Shown: positions 48,046 to 61,110 of the stretch, piece by piece
Layout of the letters: each line of letters begins with the position of its first letter
How positions within the stretch are numbered: position 1 is the first letter of the stretch
Program-made: the position numbers and the translations under genes
The notes under the pieces: model-generated
What the model saw: the letters and a program-made list of their open reading frames with translations, nothing else
What the model was told of the DNA's origin: nothing
The model's database searches: none
DNA from: Cornus controversa
Taxonomy: Eukaryota > Streptophyta > Magnoliopsida > Cornales > Cornaceae
DNA length: 64,000 nt
Direction: 5' to 3'
NCBI GenBank assembly: GCA_026545225.1
Contig: CM048845.1
Coordinates: forward strand, 84,409,033-84,473,032

Positions 48046-51000
48046 TTATGATCAGAAAATAACATATTCTAAATTTCGTCCATCGATTTCAATGGAAATA
48101 TCATCATCATTGTATCTTATTGTTGGCTTCAAATAAAAACTATATAGAACATAAAGAGACAACATAAATAATTGGCCCTGCCACTTGTGACCTCTGAATT
48201 TGATAAAAATGGAACTTATAACAGACGGTCAATAAATTATAAGTAGGTTCATGTTACCCAAGAATTATCGCTAGAGGTGGGGGAGGGGGGTAAATAGGGA
48301 CTATAAACAAACAATATAACTTTTTGGTTTAAGCTTGTTTTGACAAAAGTAATCTTGCTTGGATTTTTGTCAAATACTTGATGAGCTTATGTATTTAACA
48401 AGTGAAAATACAAATGCTCTATCTAAGAGGCTCTTATATATGCACTTAAATGATCTAGTGGATACAACAAATGTAAGTGCAATTCCTCATGCTTGTAATG
48501 TGTGAAAATGATGGTTGCACATTTTATCAAACACATTGTATGCAACTTGATTGGCAAATAGACGATCAAACAAAAACTTAATCAATCAACATACTCCAAG
48601 CATTTATCTCATCCTCCTCATATGAATTCAAGCATATAAACTTATAGCATTCATAAATAAAGCATATGAAATTTAAACGCATGAAATTTTACCAAGTAAA
48701 TGAGTTTAAGGATAAAAAAATACAAATCAAGCAACACCACAATATTTACGTGATTCGGCATCTCTGGCACCATGCCTCAAGAGCTCCTTGATAAGTACAC
48801 AAAACGTGTTATTTTATATCTTATAATAAGTCTTTAATTACTCTTTTACTTTATTTAAATGTTCTTATATTTTCATTTTGTGTTTTATAAGGGTTGATTT
48901 CCAAATGAGAAGAAAAGCCGAAAAAAAGATTTGAAAAGGATATATATAGCCGAAATAAACATAAGAAGAATTGTAGGAGAATAAGGTCTGAAAACGATAT
49001 ATATAGTCAAAAATGAATATAAGAAGAATTGTAGGAGAAATAATATTTTGTACAAACTATTCCATAAGAGGTCTCAAGTTTAAAACTTTGAAAAATATAT
49101 TTTTTTACACGGCCACGACTGCAGTCCATAATTCAAATTGAAGATATAAAGATCAAATCTTAGAAATTCAAATTTTGTATTTTGAATTTTATTTTTAAAT
49201 TTTATATTTCAAATTTTTGTATTTTAAATTTTCATTTCTCACTTAAACCATTCTCTTCTAACTCTATAAGTAGGGGGCCTTAGGGGTTGGTGCAGGAGTG
49301 AGAAATTGAAGAAAAAAATAAAGTGTAGTAGGAAATATTTTCTTGTATTCATTTTCTTTTCTTGTAAACACTCTTCTTAAGGGAGTGATGAAACCACCAT
49401 GGTGAAATATAAATAAGTTCTTTTACATTATTGTATAATTTTTTCTCCCAAGGGCATTATTTTATTATTCTATTATGAGTTGTTATTTTCAAAAGAAAAT
49501 TAGTTGGAGGATTCTTCGCGTTTGACAAATAATGATAATTCGAATAATGCCTACCTCTATTTACCTACCAAAGGTATAGCAGATTAAGTAAAAAAAATGT
49601 TCTCTCATATATAATCAAGTTTGCTTTTATGCTATATTTTCCTTCATCTTTTGTAATTGGATTGGTGAAGTGTATTATGTATTGGAGAAAAAATTATATG
49701 AGAATAATAGAAAATTTATTTATGTAAATCCGTGGTGGTGGATTCCCTTCCCTTGAGATTTATTTTATTAGTATAGTTTTATTTATTTATTATAATTTCA
49801 AAATAAAAATATTTTTTAAAAAAAATCATTTTCATTCCATAAATTAGTGTGTGAATTTGAGCTAATTCAGAATCTCACTTGAGGGTGATTCGACCATGCT
49901 TATTACTATACAATTTTTAGTAGAGTTTTTGCAGGTTTTATTTTTGTACGAAGTATAGAGAAACAATGACATCAATCCATTATTTTACATTTGTCATTCC
50001 TCTTGAGATTTTTACTATGAAACTTCCCTTAAGGGTGGAAAATAAACATTTACAATTGCCAAGTCCAGCACTTGGGCTTCTTTGCTCCGGTAAACACTTC
50101 ACCAAGATTTTATTGCCAAGCGCACAACTTGGACTTCTTTTCACTTTTGACGGCTTAAGTGAGAACCATTGCCCACTCTAACGGGTGGAAAAAGCTACCA
50201 ATCATTCTCCTTACAAGGTATAGAATGAACATTTACAAGCTTTCATGAAGCTATCTATTTTGCTAAAAGCACCTCTTTAACTTTCTCTCAAATAGGATGA
50301 ATAGGAGTTCGAGTACAATAGAGAATATCCCTCAAGGGATAGATATACAAATGATAGCTCACATACTTAGAGTTGGTAATGAAATACTCAATTGAAAGCT
50401 CTTCACTAGAATTATGCCACTATAAATGATATGTAAATGTTTGGCTCAATAGTGGTGGCTACCAATCAATGAATGATATGAATATTTAAGTTTTATGGTA
50501 TCATCTACCAACAAGGAATGATTAGAGATATGTATGGTGGTAAAAGACTCTTGTAAGTATGCATTACAATGTGCATTTATAGCCCCTTTGAGAAATAAAT
50601 TCATTTGGATATTTTTACAGACATCTGCAAATAAACTTTCAAGCGTTTGAAACTTGTTTCAAGCTTCTGAAAGATTTGTCTCAGAAATGCTCAAAAGGCT
50701 CTGTCAGTTACATATGGCTGAAAATAACTTCCAAGCGCCTTAAAGTTTTCTACAACATTGACTCAACTTTAAATGTCCATAACTTGATTGTTTCAAATTC
50801 AAATTGGGTCTCCAAATTGAAGTTGTCGAAGCCTACTTTCAAATGAATTTAGATTCACTCAAAAAATCCAAACAAGCTGAGAGTTATTCTCATTTTAGTG
50901 CAAACTTGTCCTATTTGTCAGTGAATTCGTTACTATCAAACTCCAACTATGAATGGCCATAACTCAACCATTCTAAATCCGAATCAGGTAAAATTTAAGT

Positions 51001-51520
51001 CTAAATTGAAGCTCTTGAAGTTAGATTTCTAATAGACTTGGTCTCAATTTAAAAAACTAACCACACAAAAAGTTATGACTATTTTAGTGTGTTATTGACT
51101 TGAGTTTAAAGTGGGCTGTGTAGATTTGCACACTTGTGAGGATTGAGATCATTTGAATTTCTATTGGAAACTAAGACCCTAGAGAATGGTTCAATTAAGT
51201 TCAAGGACTATTGAAACATGCTTAGGGACCATTAAAATGATGTCCATGAAGTTCATTGAGCCCTAGAGTCTTAAACAACTCTATGTCAGCTTAGGCCTTA
51301 AGATGAATCAATTAAGTCATTGCCTAATGTTATATGTCCAAGAACCATTATAAATGACATGTATAAAGTGTAGCGGATCCTAGAGCTTTTCATGTGAGAA
51401 TATCAAAATAACTTTACAAAGATTACTTATACACTCACCAAGACTAAACTACTCAATCTTCAATGTCTTCATTTATCTTGATGTGCATTGGGTTAAGTCT
51501 TCATTCTTTGATGTTATTGC
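48046..51520. other. Intergenic, possibly decayed retroelement sequence
   Basis: Words such as TACGTGATTCGGCATC (48748) and the CCAAGTCCAGCACTTGGGC / CCAAGCGCACAACTTGGAC pair (50060, 50115) look like non-coding parts of plant LTR elements. No long terminal repeat pair, primer-binding site or reverse-transcriptase motif could be found. No gene is supported. Confidence 0.3.
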
Positions 51521-51524
51521 CTTC

Positions 51525-53950
51525 ATGTCACACCCCGATTTTTGTCTTTCGGAAGTCGAGGGTGATTAGGTTACATGTCATCACCTCACATCAATAATCC
51601 CACTATGATATCATATTTTGATACCAAGTTGTCACGTCCCGATTTCCAAACCACAGGAGTACCGTCTCCGAGTCCGGATCCCGAGGGTGATTCTGTCCAT
51701 TAAACCCTAATGAACTACCTCAATCTTTAAATCAATGTGGAAGCATATTTACCTATATACATTTACCTATGTGTGACTCAACATCAATCACTAACCATGG
51801 ACCCCACGAGTGGCCACACATGCACCTCCAAACATATCTCAAACCCTAATCCAGCCATACATTACGATACATCATAATGCTAATTACGATTCATCGTAAT
51901 GTATGATGCATCATAGATGCTGCGTAACATCTTTCAAAAAGTTCTATTTTCAACTCCAAATCATCAACCTTTTATGATAAATCGCCAATGGAACTATGAT
52001 GCATCGTAATAGGGATTACGATGCATCATAATTACTCAAACTACACTATTGTAATATCCTCAAGTGATTACAACCTATACAATCCTTTTCCAATTCTCAA
52101 TCTACAACATATATACATTCTTTATAAGATATAAAATATAAAAAATGGTCCAAACATACTCCACATGACCCAAACATAATTTTATATCTCCAAGTGATCA
52201 CATCCATAAAACTCATACATTTGGATTTCAAAACTATACATCATACATTCATCCTTTGAAAGTTAAAACATGTCACACATGGCTAATACATAAAATGCTC
52301 AATGGCATTGAGGTTATCCAAATGTAAAAACAATACATCCAGAAATAGTCAACACGCCATAAATCGGCATGGACATCTATATACCTATCCAAAAAGAAAC
52401 TCAAAAATCCACTCGAGCTAACCTAAGCGTCGTCCTCCACCGGTGCTTTATCTAAAAAATGTATTAGGGGAAGGGGGTGAGAATATAATTACGCCTAGTC
52501 TGAATGATCGACCCGACTCAACCTTGACTCAAACAGCCATGCATGAATGCACAATGAAATATCTATATGACAATATGACATACTTCAATACTTTTCAAGC
52601 TCAAAACATACACATTTTTAAAATCATGTATTATGTTTCATGTTTCCACTACACGTAAGCAATTCAAAGGTAATCACATTCACAAAGAACTTAACACCAC
52701 GTATACTCTGAAATCACTTCAACTGGGGACTTTTGCTTATCATAATTTCATAGTAAGGGTCTTTTCAAAACCACATACTCTGCTTACGTTCTACAGGTTG
52801 CTAACCTGATAGAAGCGACATCCAGTTGGCCAAGTTTGGGCCTTGCACCCTAGGGCTTCGGGCCCTTCTTAATTCTCATACATGCCCCAAAAATCACAAA
52901 TTTTTACAAATGCACATTTATCACATAAATGCACAAAATCAAAATTGTCACCAAATTCCCTCAATGCATGACATATATCAAGTCTATGCATATCAATTTC
53001 AACTCAAGCTTATCACAATGCAATTTCACTCACTTCATGGTAATCACAAATAATGCATTTTCAAAAAATCTTCTTTTATGCATGTCTTCTCACATAGAGT
53101 CAATTTTTACAATTTCTTCCCAAATGAACATAAAGTCACACAATACATTCATAAACATCAACTAACCCATGCATAATACATAAATTATATTTAGGACATG
53201 TTAGACAATCTATATATGCAAGAAATATCACATTTCACATAACATTTCATTGAAAGGTTTTATGTCACAAGTATGTGACCTATAGAATCAAAATAAAGAA
53301 GAGATTCACACTCTTACCTCAAATCTCAAGTCTTTGAAGCTAAGTTCCAAAATTTCAGTCCTTTCAACTTCACCGAAATTGATCTTTGTTCATTCCAATA
53401 CGCAACCCTTGCTGAGTAGAGCAATCCCCTTGCCCTTGGCGTTCTCTAAATCTTAGTCCAACACTTACAAAATGAAAAGAGAAGGAAGAGAGGTGAAATG
53501 GGAGAGAGAGAGAGAGAGATATTCAGCTATGTGTAATGGCTGATATCTTAGTCCCCCAGATATTTATAATATATTGGAGCACAAACTGATCGAAACGCCC
53601 CTAGGTCATTTAACGTACCCTCCCGACCTCCATTTTTTATTTCAAAAGCGGCTATAACTCTGAAATCGCTTCCTTAACTCATTTAACATTTAATTTGGTT
53701 TAAAACCAAAAATAATATTTTCTGAAAAAAATTTCAAATTCTCGGGCCCACCCGACCCGCGTCATGACCTCCATTGACCCTAAAATCTCAAATTTCTCCA
53801 AATGACCCTGAAATCCGAGTGTGAATAGCCTCAATCTCAATATTTTGCCTCTGCTCCTCAATCACTCTACTCACTAGAGTCGGTTGTGTTTGAGGGGTAT
53901 TTTAGTATGTGAAATTTGAGAAGAACCATTGACTGATAGGTAAGTGAGGG
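51525..53950. other. Possible LTR-derived non-coding region
   Basis: TGTCACACCCCGATTTTTG at 51525 and TGTCACGTCCCGATTTCC at 51631 each precede a CGAGGGTGATT word. Such TGTCAC-CCCGAT starts are common in plant LTRs. Further right, AGGGGGTGAGAATATAATTA (52473) is also LTR-like. The other end and any coding domain are absent, so a solo or truncated LTR is only a suggestion. Confidence 0.3.
51861..52032. repeat. Cluster of five ATGCAT/ATNCAT-centred palindromes
   Basis: Near-palindromic 17-18 bp words lie at 51861 (ATTACGATACATCATAAT), 51883 (ATTACGATTCATCGTAAT), 51901 (GTATGATGCATCATAGAT), 51994 (CTATGATGCATCGTAAT) and 52015 (ATTACGATGCATCATAAT). They are variants of one motif in 172 bp. Confidence 0.8.
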
Positions 53951-56346
53951 TATCATGTACCTTTTCTCTTTTGAATCATTTAGGGGCATTTTGGTAATTG
54001 GATATAAGATAAAAAAAAAAAAAGTGAGAAGATAGTTTGGATCAACGGTACAAATGAAGAGTATAAATTGTCAAATACGCAATTACTTCTCCAAAAGTGA
54101 CATTTTTACCCAATACTATTTGAATATGGTTATATTTGTAATTAGAGCCCAAAATTAGTGAAAAATCAAATTAACGCTATTAGATTTGTGAAAAAAAATA
54201 GTTTATATCTTTTTCACGATACTAAATTTGTTTTAGAAAGCTAAAATAAGATCCGTTAAAATTTATTAATCAACTATTATTCATAGAGATAGCTTTTGGA
54301 TATTAATACTTGAACCTCAACTTTTTACCTTTTTTTTCACTTTTTGGAGTTAGAGGGCTGTAATGCATGATAAAAGTATCTAGCTATACTATTATATTAC
54401 TTAGGAATGTACGTCATGGAATCTCCAACTTTGGTATCTCTCACTATACAATTGCTGAAATTCTCCAGATTGATAGTTGGAATAAAATTGTCACTTCATA
54501 AAGAGGTGGATATAAATATGATAAAATTCTCTCCCTCTCTCTCCACTCTCACATATCTCAACCTCTCATGTTTCTCTCTATGTACATATGGTTTGATTAC
54601 ACATGTGCCAATTGCACCACCTTCTACTAGGTAAAATTACTCCACTGATGCATTCCATACAAATCCTAAATATTTTCCTTTCTTTAGCCAAACCATTTCA
54701 AATAACAAAAATGTTGTGTGTTGGATACAGAATTTAGTGGGTACCACTTGTCTGACCTACCTTGTTAAAGAAAGATGGTAATATGTTTATAGAATACATA
54801 CTTGATATAATTGTATATATATATATATTATGATTAGAGAAGACAGCCTTCACTATGTGTGAAATGTGACATAATTGCGCTGGACCATAAATGCCATTTT
54901 CTGACGCATATATGTAATACTGGAGGCCTGCGTTGTTTTCGATTCCTTCCAACATCTCATCCAAGTAGTTAATTTATCACTCAAACTCTATTATTATTTA
55001 TTCTATTGGTGAAGACAATGGAAGGTATTGAAAAATATACATATATAGATGATGGTCACAAAAAAAGGCATGCCTCATGCTATTTTATACATACTTCACA
55101 AAATATCGATGACAAAGCTGTTATAACTTCTCAAAGTATCAATATATGTATCGGCATATTTTAAGTATGACATGTAATGGACCAATGCCGCCAGTTTAAA
55201 AGAATGTTTCAAGTTCTACGCTTTTGACATTATTTCATATGTTTAGTTCTACCCTTTTGACATTATTTCATATGGTTCAATCTTTTTGTATCACTGAGAG
55301 TTCTAATATTGTGAGGTATGTCTTTTTTAATAAGCTTATCGGAAATGTATGATATTTAATATAGTGATGCAATAAATTTTTAATGGCTATATAAAGAATG
55401 CCCCAGTCCAAATTAATGCTTCTATGAAATTCTCGATTTTCTAATCCCTTATTTTCACCAAACATGGTCTAAGATAATGTTCACGTGAGAATCATACATG
55501 CCATGGGCTTGGCGAATATTTGGGCTGTGATTATCTGGGTTTATGTTGGTAGATTGCAAGTCCATGATAAATTTTAAAAAGTGTGCCCAAAATCTGTATG
55601 GCCTTTTAGAAAAGCCCAGATGTAATTAAAAATAACAAAAACATGTAAATGAAAAGGTTAGATTTCAGACAAACAGAACCCGATGGAGGAATTATAGTTG
55701 AAACTAAGCAGTGATGAACGGTACATTTCAAGCCTCTTTGACTCTCAAATTCAATTTTACCGTTTGAGTAAAATATTCAATCAATAAAGACAGTTACAGA
55801 ACCAACCACAATGAAATGGGACCTAAAAGAGAAATTATACCATTTTGCAAGTTCAACGGAATGAAATGAATTGAAAAAAAATAAAAAAAAGTGCTTATAG
55901 AATTTCAACCAAAAGTTTTTATACCTTTCTCCTAAGCAATTTTAGCTCAACTCGACATTAACCTGTGACCTGATCAGAAGCTACCGCCATTTCCGCACTC
56001 TAAAAAAAAGAATTAACTAACATATTTATGTTTATATATATACAGAGATATTCAAACATTTATGTGTTATGGATTATTTTTTTTCTGATTTTGTTTCAAT
56101 TGACATACGAAAGCTGAATCAATAAATAAAAAATGTAGTACTTACATCAGCATATTGGATGAGAAATTCCAACACTCAAATCACACATTTGAAGATCAAT
56201 TGTTATCATTCATATACATATATACACACTAGTGTATGCCCATGCCTATGGCACTATCGTGCACTTGCCACCGTGACCGTTAGATGAAATAATTGTAGAC
56301 CGTTGATAGCCTCTGACATTTGTCAAGCTTAAATGTAATATAGATA
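53951..56346. other. Intergenic, no gene seen
   Basis: It includes the second copy of the dispersed repeat (about 54030-54175). Short open frames (54407, 54734, 55277) show no recognisable domains or splice context. Confidence 0.35.
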
Positions 56347-57135
56347 GGGAGGCGATATTCGCACTCCCATTTTATACGATTGCACTCCACTTGTTTTTTT
56401 TAAAGCAAATGACAAAAAGGTCCTTAACTAATTAATACATCATCTCCTATTTTATAATACCACAACTATCCTTTATACTATAAATTAAAATTTTTTTTTT
56501 AGCTTCTTTACTTTCTATATTACTTTTTTTTTTGGGTTTCAGTCAAAAAATAATAATTTTTTACCTTCTTTAGTACTTTTTTTTTTTGCTCTTATCAAAA
56601 GAGATAATTTTTCTTAGTTTTTTTTTATGTCCTGTGAAAAGAGATAATTTATTCAAGAAATATTACTTTTTTTTTTCGGTCCTTCCAAAAGAGATAATTT
56701 TTTTTTAATCCTATCAAAAGAGATAATAAGTACTTTATTTTTGGGTCCCGTCAAAATAAATAATTTATTCAACCGGATAACTTTTTTTTGGGTACTTTTT
56801 AATTTTTTGTTCTTGCCAAAAGAGATAATTTATTTAATAGAGATAATTTTTTTTGGTCTTGTCAAAAAATAATTTATTCAACATATATAACTTTTTTGGG
56901 TCATGTAAAAGAGAACTTTATTTTTTTCAGATATTTTTTGTTTTGGTATTTTTTTTATTCTGTCAAAAGAATTCAAAAACAATAAAGATTGGAGACAGAG
57001 AAATGATATCTAAAATGGTAGTTTAGTATTTTGAAAAAAAGGTAATCATTTGCATATGAAGTTAAGGTTAGAAGTGACATTTCTTTTAAAATGAGAGTGC
57101 AACAGAAGAAAAAGGGAGTTTGAATATGACTTTCC
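56347..57135. mobile_element. Mutator-like non-autonomous element related to the one at 35174
   Basis: The left end GGGAGGCGATATTCGCACTCC is almost the same as that of the 35174 element and is followed by GATTGCACTCC. The right end, inverted, is GGAAAGTCATATTCAAACTC. The interior is the T-run plus GTCAAAAGAGATAATTTATT array also present at 36190-36740. The flanks atatagata and atatatatt match at 7 of 9. It is non-coding. Confidence 0.65.
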
Positions 57136-58049
57136 ATATATATTGGCATGAACATAATTTACAAATACATACATGCATATATATACTTCAAGTATTATAT
57201 ACAAAATTTCAATAGGAATGTCAGAGCTTCCCTTCATAATCGGATGGAATATATGAAACAAAATGTATGAAAAGGGGAGGTCGAGAGAGTGTGTAACCAT
57301 GTGAGACGCTAATACAGGCTAAATACTTTTTTTTTTCTTACAAAAAAATAGAATATGATTGTATATTTCATTTTTCACCATGTGTATAATGTCATTTTTT
57401 CACAGTAGGCATTAAATTTTTTTTTCTTTAAAAAAAAAAAGTTGGATATTAAAATATGTACACAGCAACACCCCATCACTAAATATAATTCCAAATTTCC
57501 AAAAATCTTTCATCTTAATATAAATTAGCATTTAGAAAGAGAGGGAGAAGAAAGATGGAGTAAGGAGAGAGAAGAAGGGCTATTTTAGGATTGGCTTTAG
57601 GCGGTGGTTTTCATATATGAATTAATGCTAAATTGATAATTTTAGGAAGAAAAGGACATCCAAACCCACCATCAAAAAATAAAAATCTAAATAAAGAATC
57701 TGCAGTTTAGACATTTTGATTCAATTGACCCCTCTTCCACTCGATAAGATTTTTTCATCAACATTTCTCATCGCTTTTATCTGTTTATTGCATGAGCAAC
57801 CTGATTGTACAGCCGAGATTGTGTTTCTATACATAATCACATTCTTCCTGTCCTGCATTTTGAAGAAGAATAATTATACTTAGAATTAAAAATATCAATA
57901 GATGTAAATTCAATCAGTTTATTCCAACATCTCAAACTAGCTATAAAATTTTCAAATGCTTAATTTATGATTGAACACTATCATGTGTTTTTGTCGTAAT
58001 ATCTTCCAGTAAATACACATATATAAATGATAGTCATGAAAAAAGAATG

Positions 58050-58051
<2 letters not shown>
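57136..58051. other. Intergenic, no gene seen
   Basis: AT-rich DNA with short T and A runs. No coding or repeat structure was recognised. Confidence 0.35.

Positions 58052-58096
<45 letters not shown>
58052..58096. repeat. (TA)n microsatellite
   Basis: About 45 bp of TA repeat. Confidence 0.93.
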
Positions 58097-58100
<4 letters not shown>

Positions 58101-58373
58101 TGTTGTATATTACCCACAATATTGATTATTGATACATATATTGACTTGCTTTAAGTGTGACATCTAGTGGACCAATACCTTGCCATGATCAAAGAAATTC
58201 TCGTGTTGCATACTTTTAGTATCTTTAAGTGTTCTATATATATATTATTTTTGTATGACCTTGACATTCAATTTGTTGAGATGATTTCTTTTTTTCTCAA
58301 GTCATGCGCCTTACGAGAATATGTATGATATTTAACATATTGACATAATAAAAATCTTGGTATGAGCTTTCTA

Positions 58374-59641
58374 CTATGTTTGGTACACAGAAATGAAATA
58401 GAATAGAATAAAATGAAATATTCATTTCAATCATTTCTTTGTTTTGTATGAATTTTAAGGTAAAAATGGTCATTTTCTTCGAATGAAAATTCAAAATAAA
58501 AATGCATTTCAATATTAAACATATGGAATGGGCATTCCATTTTCAGTCAAATTAAAAAATATATATATATTACCAAAAAAAATCCTTCCTTCCACCACCA
58601 CTTCCATTACCACACTAGCTCTACCACCACCATAAGGGACGGACCCATGAAGGGTCCAGTGGGGGCATATGCCCCCCCCCCCCCCCGAAATTTTTTTTCC
58701 TTTACTTATATACCTTTAATTTTCAAATTATATACTTATATATAATACTTTGCCCCCCCTAAAATTACAAAAAAAACTCCACTAGGCCCCCCCTAATTTT
58801 TTTTAATCTCTCTCTTTTCCCTTCTCTTTCTCTCTCTTCATCCCCTCTCTCTCCCCAATATTTCTCTCTCTATCCTTCTCTTTCCTTCTCTCTCTCTTTT
58901 TCCCTTTCTTTCTCTCTTTGTCCCCCTCTCTCTATCCGATCTATTTCTCTCTTTTTTACCCTCTCTCTCTCTCTCTTTGAGTCTTTGTCCCCTCTCTCTC
59001 TATATATTATAAAAACAATTTAAATTAATAAATTTCATTTAATTTTTAATAGATAAATTAAAAAAATAATGAAATAAATATTTTTTTTTGAAATTTTTTA
59101 ATAATAAAGTAAATGTTATCAATGAACAATAATAAATTTATTCAATAGAATTATTATGATGGCTTGAAAAAAAAATTTAGTGTTAAAGGTTGCCCCCTCA
59201 CAAAAATTTCTGGGTCCTTCATTGACCACCATCATCGCCATCTTCTTACTCCACCACACTACCACCTTCATATCGCCACCTTCCACCGCCGCCGCCGCAT
59301 CGCATCGTCACCACCTCCACCTCCACTGTCACCCCCACCCTCACCACAACACTGCCACCACCTCCACATCGCCACCACTACCCCCACCGCCACATCGCCA
59401 CCTTCCTCCACCACCACACCATCACCTCCACATCACCAACTTCCTCCACCACCCCCACATTGCCACCTTTCACTATTACCACACATTTATTGGTTTAATT
59501 TATGTCATTAGGAGAGGTATTTTGAAGAATTTGATTTAAAATTTATTTTATTTTTATCTTATTTCATATTTGCATCATTCCATTCTATTTCCATTTTTAT
59601 TTCCATTTTTATTTCATTTCATTCTCACGTATCAAACACAG
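58374..59641. mobile_element. TIR element with CAC-rich core, itself interrupted by a hAT element
   Basis: The left end CTATGTTTGGTACACAGAAA and the inverted right end CTGTGTTTGATACGTGAGAA are followed on both sides by GAATG/ATGAAAT-rich sequence. The core is CCACCAC-rich (58590-58630 and 59225-59480). Its left and right parts are separated by the hAT insertion at 58631. The ends resemble those at 15487. Proline/histidine-rich frames in the core are a consequence of the repeat. Confidence 0.65.
58631..59224. mobile_element. hAT-like MITE nested in the element at 58374
   Basis: It begins CATAAGGGACGGACCCATG and, inverted, CAATGAAGGACCCAGAAA. The flanks accaccac (58623-58630) and accaccat (59225-59232) match at 7 of 8. 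The ACGGACC terminus and GGGGGC/GCCCCC stretches relate it to the element at 3171. It includes a 15-base C run at 58672-58686 and long CT-rich tracts (58805-59000). Confidence 0.6.
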
Positions 59642-60221
59642 TATTATGGTAACTGTGCGGCTAAATTTGACTTCATCATCAATCCATATCCCATAGTCTC
59701 TAAGCACAAGTATATAATGGCCCAAGATGGTGTTTAGGAAAGCCCAAAGCTATTCATCTTTGGAGTCATATGGGCAAATAGGGCTGGAAGGCTCAATAAT
59801 GCTCAACTGATGGTCACCCCTACATATACACCAAGCCATGGCAAGTTGGCAAGCATGCTCTGCTGTTTTCAGTAACTTAAACATTCAAGGTGTCTTGATC
59901 AGAAATTCAAAACACATGGTCAAAATCTTTTATCCTAAGCTTACTCATACATGTGGTTCAAAAAATGCTTAAAAACATTTAATTGGGCATAAAATCCACC
60001 TTGACAATATTGTCAAGGTGGGTTTTATGCAATTACCGATTTGTTGATAATTGTCTATATGAGTTTTATACAATTCGCCCAATATCTTATAATATCTAGG
60101 CATCATACGAACAATCCTAACATAGAAAACAATAGCAAAGATTGTTGATAATTGGAGTGCATATCATGTTAATGCATCTGCATAACCGAATAGAAATTTT
60201 AAACCTATATATATGTGTGTG

Positions 60222-60254
<33 letters not shown>

Positions 60255-61074
60255 GGCCATAATATATCAATAGTGCAACACATGTAGAAGACAAAGTGCT
60301 ATTCTTATACATACTTCGTCAATTCACATGTTACAGCTTTACATTGCTAATGAATTTAGAGAATGCTATACTATTCCATTAATTATTTTGCTTCAAAATG
60401 AAAACTCATCTCATATATGAATATAACTTAGAGCATAAGCACAATTCCTTTTTAGTGCAATGAACATCCAATTCGATCATGGACCAAACATGCCTACATT
60501 ATTAAATATATTTCCACACACTAATGATGACCAAACATGCTGCAGATCAAGTTGCTTACCTAACATTCATTTTTAATTCACTTTGTGCATCATAGTGGTT
60601 CATGCCGCAACCAACATATGCATGAAACATAAATCATAGCCAAGTATTCAGCTTCCTCAAGAACTAAAAATTCATAAATTATTGTTTTTAAAGATGTTAG
60701 ATGACTCCATCCAGAGTCTTAAATGGAGATGCACTGTTTTTTTTATTATAATTAAGTGCTCATATGCACACAGATATATAGTGTCCACTAGCTTAAAATA
60801 ATAAGCTCTCTCTTGACAGAGAGAGACTCAGTCAAGATTTCTTTAGGGCTATTTTAGAGCATGGGGTCCCTGAGCTGTTATCAATCTCTATCACTACCAC
60901 ACTTGTCAGTGATGAAAGGTAAGTAAGTATATATTGGAACAATCTAACAAAGTAGGAGTACAAGCTGTCCTTTAGTACTGATAGCATATATAGTGGAAGG
61001 TAATGTATGCATTCCACTAACTCGTGTACCCCGGCTAATTAGCTAAGTCACCAAATGAGTCCTAGGCCATCCTT

Positions 61075-61110
<36 letters not shown>
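59642..61110. other. Intergenic with a strong palindrome, no gene seen
   Basis: Apart from the palindrome at 59987 and a (GA)n tract near 60236-60255, nothing was recognised. A (TA)n run closes the stretch at 61078-61107. Confidence 0.4.
59987..60030. repeat. 44-bp near-perfect palindrome without spacer
   Basis: The halves GCATAAAATCCACCTTGACA-AT and AT-TGTCAAGGTGGGTTTTATGC are inverted copies with one mismatched pair and no loop. It could extrude as a cruciform, or be the remnant of a very small foldback element. Confidence 0.9.

Noticed and set aside
51525..53950. Complete LTR retrotransposon
   Set aside because: No matching second LTR, primer-binding site, polypurine tract or reverse-transcriptase/integrase motif was found.
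59164..59539. Pro/His-rich open frames in two phases
   Set aside because: Pure by-product of the CCACCAC repeat core; both phases stay open because the repeat lacks stops.
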